Shown: positions 7,741 to 19,300 of the stretch, in pieces
How positions within the stretch are numbered: position 1 is the stretch's first letter
Layout: each line of letters begins with the position of its first letter
DNA from: Myroides odoratimimus
GTDB taxonomy: Bacteria; Bacteroidota; Bacteroidia; Flavobacteriales; Flavobacteriaceae
NCBI RefSeq assembly: GCF_030326305.1
Contig: NZ_JACAKB010000019.1
Span: forward strand, 1 to 35,147
DNA length: 35,147 nucleotides
Reading direction: 5' to 3'
Made by a program: the position numbers and the translations under genes
The notes under the pieces: generated by a model
Database searches by the model: none
What the model saw: the letters and a program-made list of their open reading frames with translations, nothing else
Told to the model about the DNA's origin: nothing

Positions 7741-10700
7741 TTACTTGATAATAATTTTTTTACTTATTGTTTGACCTGATGTCTCTAATATCACAATATA
7801 CAACCCTGCAGCAAGTTTAACACTGACTGGGACTACATAATCTTTACTATTTGACAACTCTTGACGATAAAATATCTGTGGGCTGATATAATTAATCAAC
7901 CTTAGATTAATCGGACTTTCTTTTGAGAGTTTTACATATACTGTAAATTCTCCATTACTCGGTACTGGAGCGATGATAAACTCTTCTATTAAAGGTCTTG
8001 TTAAATCTTCTCCACCGCCATATCCTGAATCTTCTTCTACCACTACTTTCTTATAGAAGGTTTGATAACAGTCTCCTTGGTATTCTCTAAGACCTATTTC
8101 ATATTCACCTACTTGATCAAAAATTAGTTTAATATAATGATCTGTCTCTTCGATGACTCTTACCCCTTTAGGCAATAGCCATGTTGTCTTATCTCCTTTT
8201 GGCTTACTTACATTTACGATCACCACTTCCTCTGATTGATAAGCTTGGGTAGTGATTAAAAATTCAGAACTAATCTGTATATTCATTCGTTTGATCTCAA
8301 TCTGACTTGTCGCTGTACATCCTTGAGAGGTTGTGATAATAGCTGTATATAGACCTGCTTCTTTTAACTCTACTTTACTCGAGGTTGAACTAAACCCGTT
8401 AGTCGAAGTCCACTTATACTTAGTTCCTTTATCCTTGATAGTGATATCTAGAGGTAAAGTTTGTGCCTCACATAAGGTTACATTTTCTCCTAAAGAAAAG
8501 TTGAATTCTTCTGGATTAGCTATAGTATATTCTTTCACAAAGCCACATCCTTCAGCATCCTGTACCACAACTCTGTAAACACCTGCCTTTAAGTTTTTTA
8601 ATACTGGTACAGTAGCTCCATTATTCCACTTATAGGTATAAGGCGCCACTCCTCCACTTACTTGAAGAGAAATAGCTGCTGTTGATTCATTATGACATTT
8701 TAGAGGTTCTACTTTCTCTATAACGTTAAACTGTTCAGGCACATCAATACTTACCACTCCTTCTACTCTACAACCCTTACTATCATACACGATTAAGTAA
8801 TAAGGAATAGATATTAAATCTTTAATTTCGCTTGTTGTAGCACCATTACTCCACTGATAAGTATATGGGCCTACACCGCCTTTAACAATAGCTTTAGCAC
8901 TTCCTTTTAAATCTCCTTGACAACTAGAATCTGTCTTTTCAAAACTCAAAGTTAAAGCTTCTGGCTGTTCTAAGTAATAGATAGAATCTTTCTTATCCTG
9001 TAATACATTATTAACATATTCTCCTAAAACAATTCCATTGCTATCCTCTACATTCAAGGCATATTTACCTGTTGATAAATTAGTAATTTCCTCAGATCTA
9101 AAGTTGTATAACTCTTGCCATGTACCATCCTTTTGTTGTTTCTTCCAGGTGTATTTATAAGGTCTATCGTTGTTCTGTCCTTTCTTAAATGGACGTCCTC
9201 CTGTCACAGTCACTCTTAATACTCCATCTTGTGCTTCATCTCGAATACCATTGTTATCACTGTCTACTTCGTTTCCATACATATTGCTTAGGTTACATGA
9301 AATTGGGTGTACAACCTCATACTTCACTACAATAGGATCTGGCTCAGTCACTTGGTAGCTCTTCTCTACTATAAAACACTGATTAACAGACTCACTATAA
9401 TCATGAGCATCCCACACCGTTAAGAAGTACTCTCCTTTGCTAATGCCTTTTAGTTTTAACTCATAGTACTCTTTTGTTGTTTTGGTTACTACTTTTGTAT
9501 TTAAGACTTTACCTTGTTTATCTGTCCACTGATACTTATAGCTTCCATCTAAGAACACTTTCCCTTTACTGACTCTCACAGTTATCTCTCCATTGGTACC
9601 TTGATAAAAGGTGGGTTCTATATTTGATACTAATTCTACTTCTACTGGAGCAAGAATATCAGTACTAGCAGATATAATACATCCTCTACTATCAATAACC
9701 GTTAGACTATAATGCCCCGCCTTTAGGTTTTCTAATCCTGGAGTGATAGCCCCCGTGTTCCACTGATAAGTATAAGGAGCTACTCCTCCTTTTACTTCTA
9801 CATCTATATTTCCTAAGCGATTATGACACTGGTTTGTTGGGATAAAGCTCATCACTAACTTTTCTGGTTGAACCAGTTTATAGATAGAATCTGTTTTTTC
9901 AACAAGTAGATTATTAACATATTTCCCTAGTACAATACCATTGCTATCTTCTATATTTACAGCATATACTCCGTCATTAAGCTTTGCTGCGGTCTCTGTT
10001 TTAAACTGATCAAGAGTTTTCCAAGTTCCATCTGCTTGTTGTTTCTTCCATGTATATTTATACGCAAGCCCATTGTTTTGGGTAGGAGAAAACCTACGTC
10101 CTCCTTTTACATGAACCTTTAAAGTCGCATCACTCTCTTGCCCTTGTTCTAAAAATTCATTATCAACATGACACGAAATTGGCTTTAAAAGCTCAAAGCG
10201 TGCCTCTAGTGGATCTGGTTCTGTTAATTCTATTTCCTTTTCTATACTATAGCAGTCTTTTAAGGCCGCTGTAGGAGTATACCTAGCGTCTTCTATGCGC
10301 ACGGTATATTTTCCTTGTTTTAAATTACTTAAACTGATATCATAACCTTGAGTGCCTGCCTTTACACTTGCTTTAGCCTTATGACTCACATCATTTCCAT
10401 TAGCATCAAACCAAGTAAACTTATAGCTACCATCACTTAAAGCTAATCCGTCAAATACTCTAACAGTGATAGTTCCGTTACTCGCCCCTGAGAAACTAGG
10501 GTCTGCTACGTGTACTACCTCTAATTTTAAAGAAGGTAATACATCGATAGATTTCTCTATAGTACAACCGTGTGCATCAGTTATAAGAACCTTATAAATT
10601 CCTTCTTTTAAGCCTGAAATATTAGGAACTACTGCTCCATGGCTCCATTGGTAGGTGTAAGGAGCAACTCCCCCCTCTACTAAAGCTTGGATAGTACCAT

Positions 10701-13677
10701 CTGACTCAACACAAACATCTGTCTTTACAAAAGAAAGTGTTAAGGCTGTTGGTTGATCTAAAAAGTAAGTAATATCCTTTTCTTCTACCAACTCATTATT
10801 TACATATGTACCTAGACGAATGCCTTTACTATCTTCTACATTCACAGCATACTCTCCTGTATCTAGTCCTGTGGCAATAGCTGTGGTAAACTCTGGAAGT
10901 GATTTCCAACTACCATCTGCTTGTTTCTTTTTCCAATAATATTTATATCCTTGTCTGTTATTTTCATTTCCTAGATAAGGTACTCCTCCACTTACTTCTA
11001 CACGTAGAACACCATTATTACCTTGATAACAAGATATAATCTGATCCTCTATAAAACTCGCTTTTAATGGATCTGGTTCATCTAATTTAAAAGTCTTAGT
11101 CAGACTATAGCAGTCCTTTAAAGCAGCAGTAGAAGTATATCTGGCATCTTCTATGCGTACTGTATAGTTTCCTTTAGTTATTCCTTTTAAAGTAATATAA
11201 TAACTTTGATCTGCTATATTTACTTGTGTTTGTGCTTTAGAGGTAATATTATTTCCTTTAGTATCAAACCAAGTAAATCTATAGCTACCATCTGTAAATG
11301 CTAAGCCATCAAATACTCTAACTGTGATTTCTCCATTGCTTCCACCTGCAAAAGTAGGTTGGGTTAAAGTAATAGCTTCTACTTTTAATGAAGGTAATAT
11401 GATGATTTCTGCTTTTACTTGACAGCCTTTAGCATCTGTAACCAAGACACTGTACTTCCCTTCTTTTATATTAGAAAGATCTGATGTCTTAGCTCCGTTA
11501 CTCCATGTATAACTATAAGGAGCTACTCCTCCTGATACACTACTTGTAATAGTTGCGTCTGCTACGGTACATACATCTGTTTTACTAAGACTTACTTTTA
11601 ATAATTCTGGTTGATTTAAGAAGTAAGTAATGTCTTTCTGCTCTAAAAGGACATTGTTTACATAAGTTCCGATGCGTATCTTATTCTTATCTTCTATATT
11701 TACCGCATACGTTCCTGTGTCTAAGCCAGTAGCGGTGTCTGTACTATACTGTGGTAAGTCTTTCCAAGAACCATCTGCTTGTTGTTTCTTCCAAAAGTAT
11801 TTGTAGGGTTGTCTGTTGTTCTCAAATCCTGTAAATGGCACTCCACCACTTGCGATAACGCGCAAGGCTCCATCTCCACTCGGATCTGAATAGATATTCT
11901 GGTTATTACATGAGATCTCATTTATAAGCTCTACTCTTGCTTTAAGTGCATCTGGTTGTCCTACTATGATCTCTTTACTAATAGTTGTACATCCTGCTTT
12001 TGCAATAGCATCATTATAATTCTCATCATAGATTGTCAAGTAGTACTTACCTGCTCCTATACCATTAAGAGTATTGGTATATACATTAAGCTCTATTTTA
12101 TCAGAGGCTAGATGAGTTACATCATTACCATGCTCGTCTACCCATTTATAGTAGTACTTACCTGAGTTCTTAATAGGTGTTCCACCTTTTACACGAGTTA
12201 CTACCATCCCATTAGTCCCTCCATTAAATTTCGGTTCTGTAATGTCTGCTTTTTTTACTTCTTCTATTTCTAATGGAAATGCAGGCTGCGTTAAGGGTTG
12301 TTCTCTTACAATATCATCTCCTAGTGCATCAGGTTCACCATCTATTTTTACAATATGTTTAGCAATACATCCGTTGCTATCCATTACTTTTATTTTATAG
12401 GTACCTGCCTTTAAATTGCCTATACGCATATCAGCTCCATTAGTAAACGGTAACCAGTCTCCTCCATTTAATTGGTACTTATAAGTCCCACTTCCTCCAG
12501 TGGCTTTTATATCTATATATCCATCATTACCTCCATGACAATAAATATCCTGAGAACTGATGATTTCAAATTCTACAGCTGTAGGATGAGTAACGGTAAA
12601 ACTTACATCTTCTTGAAGTACGTTAGAATAGGTATTAATCCCATTATACCACCCTGTAACCTCAATCTGATAATCACCTGATTCTAATCCTTTAATAGGT
12701 ATTTTATTATTCTGTATATCTTTCTTGGTAATATTGTATAAACTAGGTAGTTCTCCTCCAGTTCTTTTATTTCTAACCGTTAAACTTATCTTCTCTTCAT
12801 CAAAAAGCTCTCGACTTAAATACAACTCTCCCTCTCCATCATTTCCTAAGTAACAGGTTGTATTCTTAGTTGTCTTAGCTGTGATATGTGGACTAGAAAA
12901 CACTATATCATAGATAATTGGTTGCGTCCTTACTCTTCTATCACATGCTACTTGTCTAATACCTACAACTCTTCCTATATGATTTAAAATACTAGAACCT
13001 TCTAAATCTAAAGCCGATATAGAAATATCAGGTTCACCTTGGTACTGAGGAAGTGGTAGCCAAGCATCTACATCAGCATCTGTAACATCTTTTCTATTAT
13101 CTCTTATGATATACTCCCAATTATACATCTCTTTAGCAAAACCTAAATTAGATTTAATAGTACGTTTACTATGTGTAGGTAAAGCTGTTTCATTAATATT
13201 ATCACTATATAGCTCTAAAACAGGTGATACTGAATACACAAATCTCATATCACTTACTCTACCATGATCTGACTTATACAAATAAACACCTGTAGAACAA
13301 TTATTTAAATTTCTTTCATAGTCATCAATTTTATACTCTTTTCTTTTCCCTCCTCTAAAATGAAGATAAGTATAAATCTTAAAGTAAGATATTTCTTTAT
13401 CAACTTCTCTATCCATAAGTGTCGTACCAGAAGCCTTATATTTCCTCCTACTAACTTTCTGATCAACTAAAAACTCACTACTACCATCTTTGTAATGAAT
13501 TGAAATTTGAACTTTTGAATTACTAGAAGTTCTAGTCTCAACCCAATTTTCGAAATAATGATCATTTACTATTATATGATAAAATGGCTTTGTTCTCTGT
13601 CCAAAAAGATTAACACTACAGAGAGCTAAAAACAAGATTAATAGTACTCGTTTATATATCGTATTTGTTAACTTCAT
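7741..13677 (-). CDS. Giant SprB-repeat surface protein with T9SS sorting domain
   Basis: A 1978-aa secreted protein. A signal peptide (about residues 1-26) is followed by a domain (about 27-110) homologous to the 142-aa protein encoded just upstream. From about residue 365 come many SprB-type repeats (C-x-G-x-x-D/N-G-x-I, G-G-x-x-P-Y-x-Y-x-W, L-K-x-G-x-Y, V-x-D-x-x-G-C). These are organised into four composite modules of about 290-300 residues starting near 686, 972, 1267 and 1567. The last 80 residues (PVPSNGEFTVYVKLS to AAGLYIVILETSG and a lysine-rich end) are a type A T9SS C-terminal sorting domain, so the protein should cross the outer membrane by T9SS and be held on the surface or released. 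SprB of Flavobacterium is a gliding adhesin, but here the context is a toxin locus, so a role in target contact or toxin display is more likely. That role is inferred. Confidence 0.85.
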   Translation of the reverse strand: MKLTNTIYKRVLLILFLALCSVNLFGQRTKPFYHIIVNDHYFENWVETRTSSNSKVQISIHYKDGSSEFLVDQKVSRRKYKASGTTLMDREVDKEISYFKIYTYLHFRGGKRKEYKIDDYERNLNNCSTGVYLYKSDHGRVSDMRFVYSVSPVLELYSDNINETALPTHSKRTIKSNLGFAKEMYNWEYIIRDNRKDVTDADVDAWLPLPQYQGEPDISISALDLEGSSILNHIGRVVGIRQVACDRRVRTQPIIYDIVFSSPHITAKTTKNTTCYLGNDGEGELYLSRELFDEEKISLTVRNKRTGGELPSLYNITKKDIQNNKIPIKGLESGDYQIEVTGWYNGINTYSNVLQEDVSFTVTHPTAVEFEIISSQDIYCHGGNDGYIDIKATGGSGTYKYQLNGGDWLPFTNGADMRIGNLKAGTYKIKVMDSNGCIAKHIVKIDGEPDALGDDIVREQPLTQPAFPLEIEEVKKADITEPKFNGGTNGMVVTRVKGGTPIKNSGKYYYKWVDEHGNDVTHLASDKIELNVYTNTLNGIGAGKYYLTIYDENYNDAIAKAGCTTISKEIIVGQPDALKARVELINEISCNNQNIYSDPSGDGALRVIASGGVPFTGFENNRQPYKYFWKKQQADGSWKDLPQYSTDTATGLDTGTYAVNIEDKNKIRIGTYVNNVLLEQKDITYFLNQPELLKVSLSKTDVCTVADATITSSVSGGVAPYSYTWSNGAKTSDLSNIKEGKYSVLVTDAKGCQVKAEIIILPSLKVEAITLTQPTFAGGSNGEITVRVFDGLAFTDGSYRFTWFDTKGNNITSKAQTQVNIADQSYYITLKGITKGNYTVRIEDARYTSTAALKDCYSLTKTFKLDEPDPLKASFIEDQIISCYQGNNGVLRVEVSGGVPYLGNENNRQGYKYYWKKKQADGSWKSLPEFTTAIATGLDTGEYAVNVEDSKGIRLGTYVNNELVEEKDITYFLDQPTALTLSFVKTDVCVESDGTIQALVEGGVAPYTYQWSHGAVVPNISGLKEGIYKVLITDAHGCTIEKSIDVLPSLKLEVVHVADPSFSGASNGTITVRVFDGLALSDGSYKFTWFDANGNDVSHKAKASVKAGTQGYDISLSNLKQGKYTVRIEDARYTPTAALKDCYSIEKEIELTEPDPLEARFELLKPISCHVDNEFLEQGQESDATLKVHVKGGRRFSPTQNNGLAYKYTWKKQQADGTWKTLDQFKTETAAKLNDGVYAVNIEDSNGIVLGKYVNNLLVEKTDSIYKLVQPEKLVMSFIPTNQCHNRLGNIDVEVKGGVAPYTYQWNTGAITPGLENLKAGHYSLTVIDSRGCIISASTDILAPVEVELVSNIEPTFYQGTNGEITVRVSKGKVFLDGSYKYQWTDKQGKVLNTKVVTKTTKEYYELKLKGISKGEYFLTVWDAHDYSESVNQCFIVEKSYQVTEPDPIVVKYEVVHPISCNLSNMYGNEVDSDNNGIRDEAQDGVLRVTVTGGRPFKKGQNNDRPYKYTWKKQQKDGTWQELYNFRSEEITNLSTGKYALNVEDSNGIVLGEYVNNVLQDKKDSIYYLEQPEALTLSFEKTDSSCQGDLKGSAKAIVKGGVGPYTYQWSNGATTSEIKDLISIPYYLIVYDSKGCRVEGVVSIDVPEQFNVIEKVEPLKCHNESTAAISLQVSGGVAPYTYKWNNGATVPVLKNLKAGVYRVVVQDAEGCGFVKEYTIANPEEFNFSLGENVTLCEAQTLPLDITIKDKGTKYKWTSTNGFSSTSSKVELKEAGLYTAIITTSQGCTATSQIEIKRMNIQISSEFLITTQAYQSEEVVIVNVSKPKGDKTTWLLPKGVRVIEETDHYIKLIFDQVGEYEIGLREYQGDCYQTFYKKVVVEEDSGYGGGEDLTRPLIEEFIIAPVPSNGEFTVYVKLSKESPINLRLINYISPQIFYRQELSNSKDYVVPVSVKLAAGLYIVILETSGQTISKKIIIK

Positions 13678-13695
13678 AATATATACATTTTTAAT

Positions 13696-13726
13696 AGCGT
13701 AGTTTCTTTAATTAAAAAACTACGTT
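13696..13726 (-). promoter_or_regulatory. Intercistronic hairpin before the SprB-repeat gene
   Basis: In the 56-bp gap between the 142-aa gene and the SprB-repeat gene, CGTAGTTT (13698-13705) pairs with AAACTACG (13717-13724), extendable by two weaker pairs. No T-run follows on the minus strand, so it looks more like an mRNA-processing or attenuation hairpin than a terminator. Confidence 0.4.
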
Positions 13727-13733
13727 ATATTTT

Positions 13734-14162
13734 TTAGTTTTTAATTACTTCATAAGTAAACGCAAAGTCAGATGTCTTGTTAGGTAGCCAACTTGGAATA
13801 ACTTCAGATTCCGCACCACTAGAACTTAAACTGAAATCTTTGTTTAAATTATAACTTCCATTTCTAAAATGTAGAAACACATAGGCTTTAAGACTTATTG
13901 GCTTTTTAACAGACACTAATTGCTCTTGTAGATTAACAGCTTTATACGTTATACCTCTTACTTTTTCAAAATAAAGTGTTTCGCGGCTTCCATCCTCAAA
14001 TGTTACTTCAAAAGATACTTTTGAATTACTAGATCCTGTTCTTGTGCGGTCATAACTTTCGAAATTAAAATCTGTTAATTTAACAGTGTACACATATTGA
14101 GCAAAACTAGTTGCACAAAACAATAGTGTAAAAACTAAACTTAAAAAAATGTTCTTTTTCAT
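13734..14162 (-). CDS. Small secreted protein homologous to the N-terminal domain of the SprB-repeat protein
   Basis: A 142-aa protein with a clear signal peptide (MKKNIFLSLVFTLLFCATSFAQ). The mature part aligns with residues about 32-115 of the 1978-aa protein encoded next. Both share an aromatic start, F-E-x-(W/Y)-x-x-T-R-T, then S-S-N-S-K-V, a D-G-S-x-E motif, Y-K-A, and Y-x-F/Y-L-H-F-R-x-G. Other family members are not known to me. It lies 11 bp after the fibronectin-III gene and 56 bp before the SprB gene, within the same transcript direction. Likely role: a periplasmic or surface partner that packs against, or replaces, the same domain of the giant protein. Function is unassigned. Confidence 0.75.
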   Translation of the reverse strand: MKKNIFLSLVFTLLFCATSFAQYVYTVKLTDFNFESYDRTRTGSSNSKVSFEVTFEDGSRETLYFEKVRGITYKAVNLQEQLVSVKKPISLKAYVFLHFRNGSYNLNKDFSLSSSGAESEVIPSWLPNKTSDFAFTYEVIKN

Positions 14163-14173
14163 AATGTATATAT

Positions 14174-16324
14174 TTAAAACTTAACTTCTAACTTCTCTCC
14201 TTTACCTACTCCGTCTTTTAGATTAGGCATAAAGTGATATTCGTATTCTGTGTTTAATGATAACTGATTATCTAAGATAAAGTCAGGTTCTGATGTCTTT
14301 ACTACTTTCCATAGAAATGGTGTTTTACCTACTTCATTTCTATAGATCTCTATACTCTCTACTTTTGCTTTATCTGTGGTATAATCCCATTTAAGAAGTA
14401 CTCTTCTCTTATCTCTATCAACTACTGCTTCTATATTCTTTAATACTTTCTTGGCTTTAATATTTAAAGTCTCTATCGTAATAATAGTATTAATAGATTC
14501 TGGATCTGACCATAGATTAGACATATTTTTAGCCTTTATCTGGTACTCGTACTCTTGCCTTGGTTCTAGTTCTGACTTATCAGTATAAGAATCCTCTGAT
14601 TGAGTAAATGTCTGTATAGTCTGCCATATCCCCTCTCCTCTTTTTCTTCGAGATAACATTACTAAGCTTACATCTTCACTACTGCTATTCTCCCAAAACA
14701 GAGTAACTGAATCAGCTTTAAGGTCAAAATTGGTAAAAATAGGTGCAATAGGAGGAATAATATTAGGTTTCTCTAACACGAGTACTTCTGAGAAATCTGA
14801 TACATTATGTCTTTTGTCCTCTGCTGCTATTCGGTAATATACTTTCTTGTTAGCAAACTTTAAATTCACTGAATCTGTATATGTATTGGTAGGATAAGCA
14901 TTTCTAAAAACATCCACAAACTCTTCGCCTGCTTGTTGACCACGGATAATGCGATACCCTAATAAATCTTTCTCTGTGTTAGCGTTCCAAGTTAGATGTA
15001 CTACGCCTAATGTATCTATCTGCCCTTTTAATCCTGTAGGAATAGCAGGCGCAATACTATCTATAGGTTGTACTAAAATACTCATTGATCTAATCTTTCT
15101 ATCATCTAATCCTATAGCTGCTACTTTGAAATAATTAGAAGGCTCTAACTCTTTCTGAATAGAACTTCTTTTACTCTTATCAATCAATCCGCCAACTCGA
15201 TTAAATCTACTTTCCATAGAAGTAGCTACTTCTAATTCAAAACCTTTTATATCTGCTTCTTTCTCCTTTGGAAAGTCCCAAAAGATCTCTGCTCCTCCTT
15301 TATCATCATATTTAAATCCTTGCATCACTGGAGCGATTTGATTCTCTACAATTCCTTTTACCACGATTGGTTTTGATACCTGTCCTTTTTCTCCAAAAGA
15401 GCTAATACCATAAATACGATAGTAATAATCTTTATTATTAACAGCTAATGTATCTGCATAATAAATTAACGGGTTCTGTCTACTATCTGCCGTAGCGGCA
15501 TTTAGATCAACTATTCCTCTATCACTTAAAGGTATATAAGGTCCTTGCTCACTCTCTGATTTTTCTATAACATAGGATACATAAACATTGCGATACAAAG
15601 TAGCTGACCACCCAAAAAGAACGTTTTTATCTCCTCCCATAGCGATAAAATCAGTAATCACGGGTAGCGGCTCATATTGGTCAATACCGATTAGAGTAGC
15701 TCCTTTACCTATGCTTAAATCATCTTTTACTTCTACCTGATAAATATACTCTTCTCCTTTTTTTACGTTCTTATCTACATATCCCCAACCAGCTAATAAA
15801 CTTGCCTCAAATGACATATCTGCTGCATATAATGAGAACAAGAAACGCTGATCAATCTCTTCTGCTGTATTAACTATACGTCCAAGTTCGCTATCTTCTA
15901 TTTCACCTGTATCTTCCATCTGAAAGCTCTCCCCGAAAAGAGCTTGAGCAATAACTGCTGCATACTCGTTTTTATCTTCTAAAATAGCTTTCTCCCACTG
16001 CTTTTGTTCTGCTGGTTTGATAAGGTTTAATACTGTTTCTTTAGGTGCATTCTCTATAATCTGACCATCTTTTTTAACTAATCTCTTATAAAGCATATAC
16101 CCTTTCTCATTAGCTTTTTTCCAAGCTATAGGAGTAGTAACTCCCCATCTTAATAAAACAGCATCTTGCTGAGCACGTGCAGCAACCTTGATAATCGGTT
16201 GCTCCACTTGTTCACTCTTTTTCTGTGCAAAAATGAATGTTGATAACATTAAAACGATAACTAGTATCACTCTATGAAATACACTAAATAGATTGATCTC
16301 TTTATTTATATAACTCATTCTCAT
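14174..16324 (-). CDS. Secreted fibronectin type III domain protein
   Basis: A 716-aa protein starting MRMSYINKEINLFSVFHRVI with an N-terminal hydrophobic segment ending FAQ (about residue 34), a probable signal peptide with a long positive n-region. The next 200 residues form a domain I do not recognise (AQQDAVLLRWG onward). From about residue 220 the protein is a series of fibronectin-III-like repeats recognisable by L-x-W and Y-x-Y-x-I/V patterns such as VHLTWNANTEKDLLGYRIIR, VTLFWENSSSEDV and YEYQIKAKN. No sorting domain is seen at the end (GEKLEVKF). It starts 3 bp after the stop of the 1556-aa gene, so the two are cotranscribed. Such domains usually mediate protein contacts; here it probably forms part of the same surface assembly. 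Confidence 0.75.
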   Translation of the reverse strand: MRMSYINKEINLFSVFHRVILVIVLMLSTFIFAQKKSEQVEQPIIKVAARAQQDAVLLRWGVTTPIAWKKANEKGYMLYKRLVKKDGQIIENAPKETVLNLIKPAEQKQWEKAILEDKNEYAAVIAQALFGESFQMEDTGEIEDSELGRIVNTAEEIDQRFLFSLYAADMSFEASLLAGWGYVDKNVKKGEEYIYQVEVKDDLSIGKGATLIGIDQYEPLPVITDFIAMGGDKNVLFGWSATLYRNVYVSYVIEKSESEQGPYIPLSDRGIVDLNAATADSRQNPLIYYADTLAVNNKDYYYRIYGISSFGEKGQVSKPIVVKGIVENQIAPVMQGFKYDDKGGAEIFWDFPKEKEADIKGFELEVATSMESRFNRVGGLIDKSKRSSIQKELEPSNYFKVAAIGLDDRKIRSMSILVQPIDSIAPAIPTGLKGQIDTLGVVHLTWNANTEKDLLGYRIIRGQQAGEEFVDVFRNAYPTNTYTDSVNLKFANKKVYYRIAAEDKRHNVSDFSEVLVLEKPNIIPPIAPIFTNFDLKADSVTLFWENSSSEDVSLVMLSRRKRGEGIWQTIQTFTQSEDSYTDKSELEPRQEYEYQIKAKNMSNLWSDPESINTIITIETLNIKAKKVLKNIEAVVDRDKRRVLLKWDYTTDKAKVESIEIYRNEVGKTPFLWKVVKTSEPDFILDNQLSLNTEYEYHFMPNLKDGVGKGEKLEVKF

Positions 16325-16327
16325 GGT

Positions 16328-19300
16328 TTAAAATCTAAATTCATTTAAGTTTCTATACTTGTACTTATACTCTACCTTCTGTTTTTCACCAGGTAATACA
16401 TAATTTACTTTGATGTTATAATCTCCATGTCGCATAAACTCAAATCGCTTGCGAAGCAGTTCATAATAAACAGATGATGACGAAATAGGTTTATCTATTG
16501 CATCATTAACCATTTGATTAGTTAAATTAACCCAGTCTTCTTTGTACACCAATCCTAAGTTATAAGTATAGGGGAAGTAAGACATTCTCCAATTCTTATT
16601 CACATTGCGATCCGCACTCATTAAATAGTAACTTCTAATAAACAAGGCTTTACTTGGCACTACACCATACTCCTGTGTATCTCTATGAGTGAAGGTATAC
16701 TTGCCTTCTAAAGGATAATTAGCATACAAGAATGGATTAATGTCCATTATAAAATACTTATCATCCATAACAGCCTCAGGTTGTAATAGTGGTTTTCCAT
16801 CTGTAAAACTAGAGCCTACTAATTCAATTGCTTCAAAAGGTTCCTCTGAACTAATGGCATTCTCCAAAGAGATAGCATCTGAGTACTTTACTCCAAAATT
16901 ATATGAAGTCGTCTTTATGCGCTTCATTTTATCTGTAAAAGTCTTATACTTACTGGTTGCAAACTCATAAGACAGACGATCTACTTCTCCATCAGATAAC
17001 ACTACCTCTGCTTGTTTTTGAGTCACCGTAATTTCATTACCTTCTTCATTGGTTGACTTACCTGCTTCAGTTTGCCCCGTGTATCCTCTTGTTTTTTCTT
17101 TTTCTATAACCTTACCTGTTTTACTCTTACTGATAATTGAGAATAAATATTCTTTTTCGTTCTTCAGTTTTTTTGGTAATTCATAACTCACTTGATTTGT
17201 TGCATTGTTATAACTAAATGGTGTAGCTAATGTTTCCTTACTTCCCTTCTCTGATATCTTTATAGAAGTATCCCACTCGGCTAATTCAAACAAATAATCT
17301 TGACCTTGTTTTAATTGAATATAGCCTTGTGGATATTCTTTAGTATATAAATACTGCTGATCCACCACTGGATAAGAATACTTAATATTGTGCAACGGAA
17401 TATACTCTGGTGCTTCTCCTGACACAAAAGAAACACTCTTTGTCTCTTTAGCAGGTTTGCCATTATCCATCACTGGTTGATATGATCCATTCTCTAATTT
17501 GTAGAAACTAACTTCTACTTCTGTTGTGTATTTTTTTCTAGATCCTAAGATATCTGTAGGCAGAATAGTCGCACGATCCTTCATCTCTGAGTATGAGATA
17601 GTCGATGGTACTTCTACACCTGCTTCATCTATAATTCTAAACTTATCTAACATTACTTTATAAGTATTGTCTCCACTATCCTCTGGTATTACAAATGGTT
17701 CATTCACTTTCATAGAGAAGGTTGCTTGTGGAGCTATAAATACATCTACATCATCACTACCATCTTTAGGACTTAGATCTGTTATCATCTTCATTCCTCC
17801 TAATATTCCTGCATCTGCAAAGACACATTCTTTACCTATAGTTACTTTAAATCTAAACTTACCTTTTATTAGTCCTCCTAATACATTCATATGACCTCCT
17901 ACATAACCTCTTGCCCAAAATGGATTTGGTAATTTAGCTTGCATCAATGCAGCAGCACCAGCTGTTAAAATTGGAATTTTCATTTTGATAAACCACAACT
18001 TAACTCGGATACCTAATTCTCCTTGTAAATATGCATAGGCTTGACCATTGGCATACCATCCATTAATTCCTATACGGTCTGAACTTGTATTTAAACATGA
18101 AGCTTCCCCATAATCTCTCAACATAATATCATATCCCATACCAGCCATAAAACGAGCATACATAATCAGAAAATTCAAATTCCCAGTGTCTACATCTTGA
18201 CTTGATCCAAAAGCTAAACCAGCTCCACTAGCTAATTGATTCTCATCACGCATATAATTCAATTCTTTTGTATCTACTCCTAAGATACGAGCAACATGAC
18301 TTGGAGGTGGTGGGCTATCAGGTAATTTAGTTCCTGCCATATAATAAGATCTGTTTGCAATAAACATCCCACCTATTCCTATTTTAGTACCAATGCGTTG
18401 ATCTGGCGTACCAATATATATATGCCATTCTTTAGGTCCTTTATAAAATTCAGCATAACCTACACTTCCTTCTGGTCCAGTTCCTTGAATTACATTACCA
18501 GGAACATGTAAAAATGTTTTAAAACTTCCAAAAAATGAATTATTTATAAAATCTAATTCTATTCCAGCTTGTACTTCAAAAGACAAACTTCCCTTCTTTT
18601 TATCACGTGGTAATTCTTTTACTGAAATATCAACTAGTTTATTAACTGGAGCTCGTTGATTATCAAGCTGAGAAAAAGTATATTCTTTTTCCTTAGTAAG
18701 ACCTAATTTTTCAGTTATATCATAACTTCCTTTATCTTTAAAATAGTTAGTTTTAGAATCAACTGTTTCAATTATTTTTGATATCTTATCTACTCCTGGA
18801 ATCTTTCCTAATATTTTACCATTTCCATAAATTCCAATAAAAGCTATACCTCCAGAAGAGGTTGTTGCCATTTCATATGAAGCTTGTAAACTTATTAAAT
18901 CCTTTCCTACCCCCATGCTTATCATTGCCTTAATTCCTAATCCCACTTCTTCTTTTGGTGTATAGGCTAAGCCTGAAGGAGAAAATTCTGTTGGATTTAT
19001 TCCTGCTTTTCTTTGCATTTTATAATAAGCTCCCCCTCCAAAACCATTAATAAATGCTCCTGAGAAATTAGCTGAAGTATCAAAATACCAATATCTAAAG
19101 TCCTTTCTTCCAAAAATAGCTTTACTCTCTACACTTCCAACACTAGGATAAGCTACTAATAAACGTGCATTAAATCCATCTCCATACAGTGGATCCTTCC
19201 TCATTAAGTTAAGTTCTCCTTCTACTTTTAACCCAGCAAAACTCCCATTAATATCAATAGAACTAATATCTAATTTCTCAAAATGCCATTTCTGAACAAC

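Noticed and set aside
8333-17894. Several plus-strand frames of 60-80 codons inside the giant secreted-protein genes
   Set aside because: Antisense shadows of long Ser/Thr/Tyr-rich coding DNA; compositions are not protein-like and no leader signals are seen.
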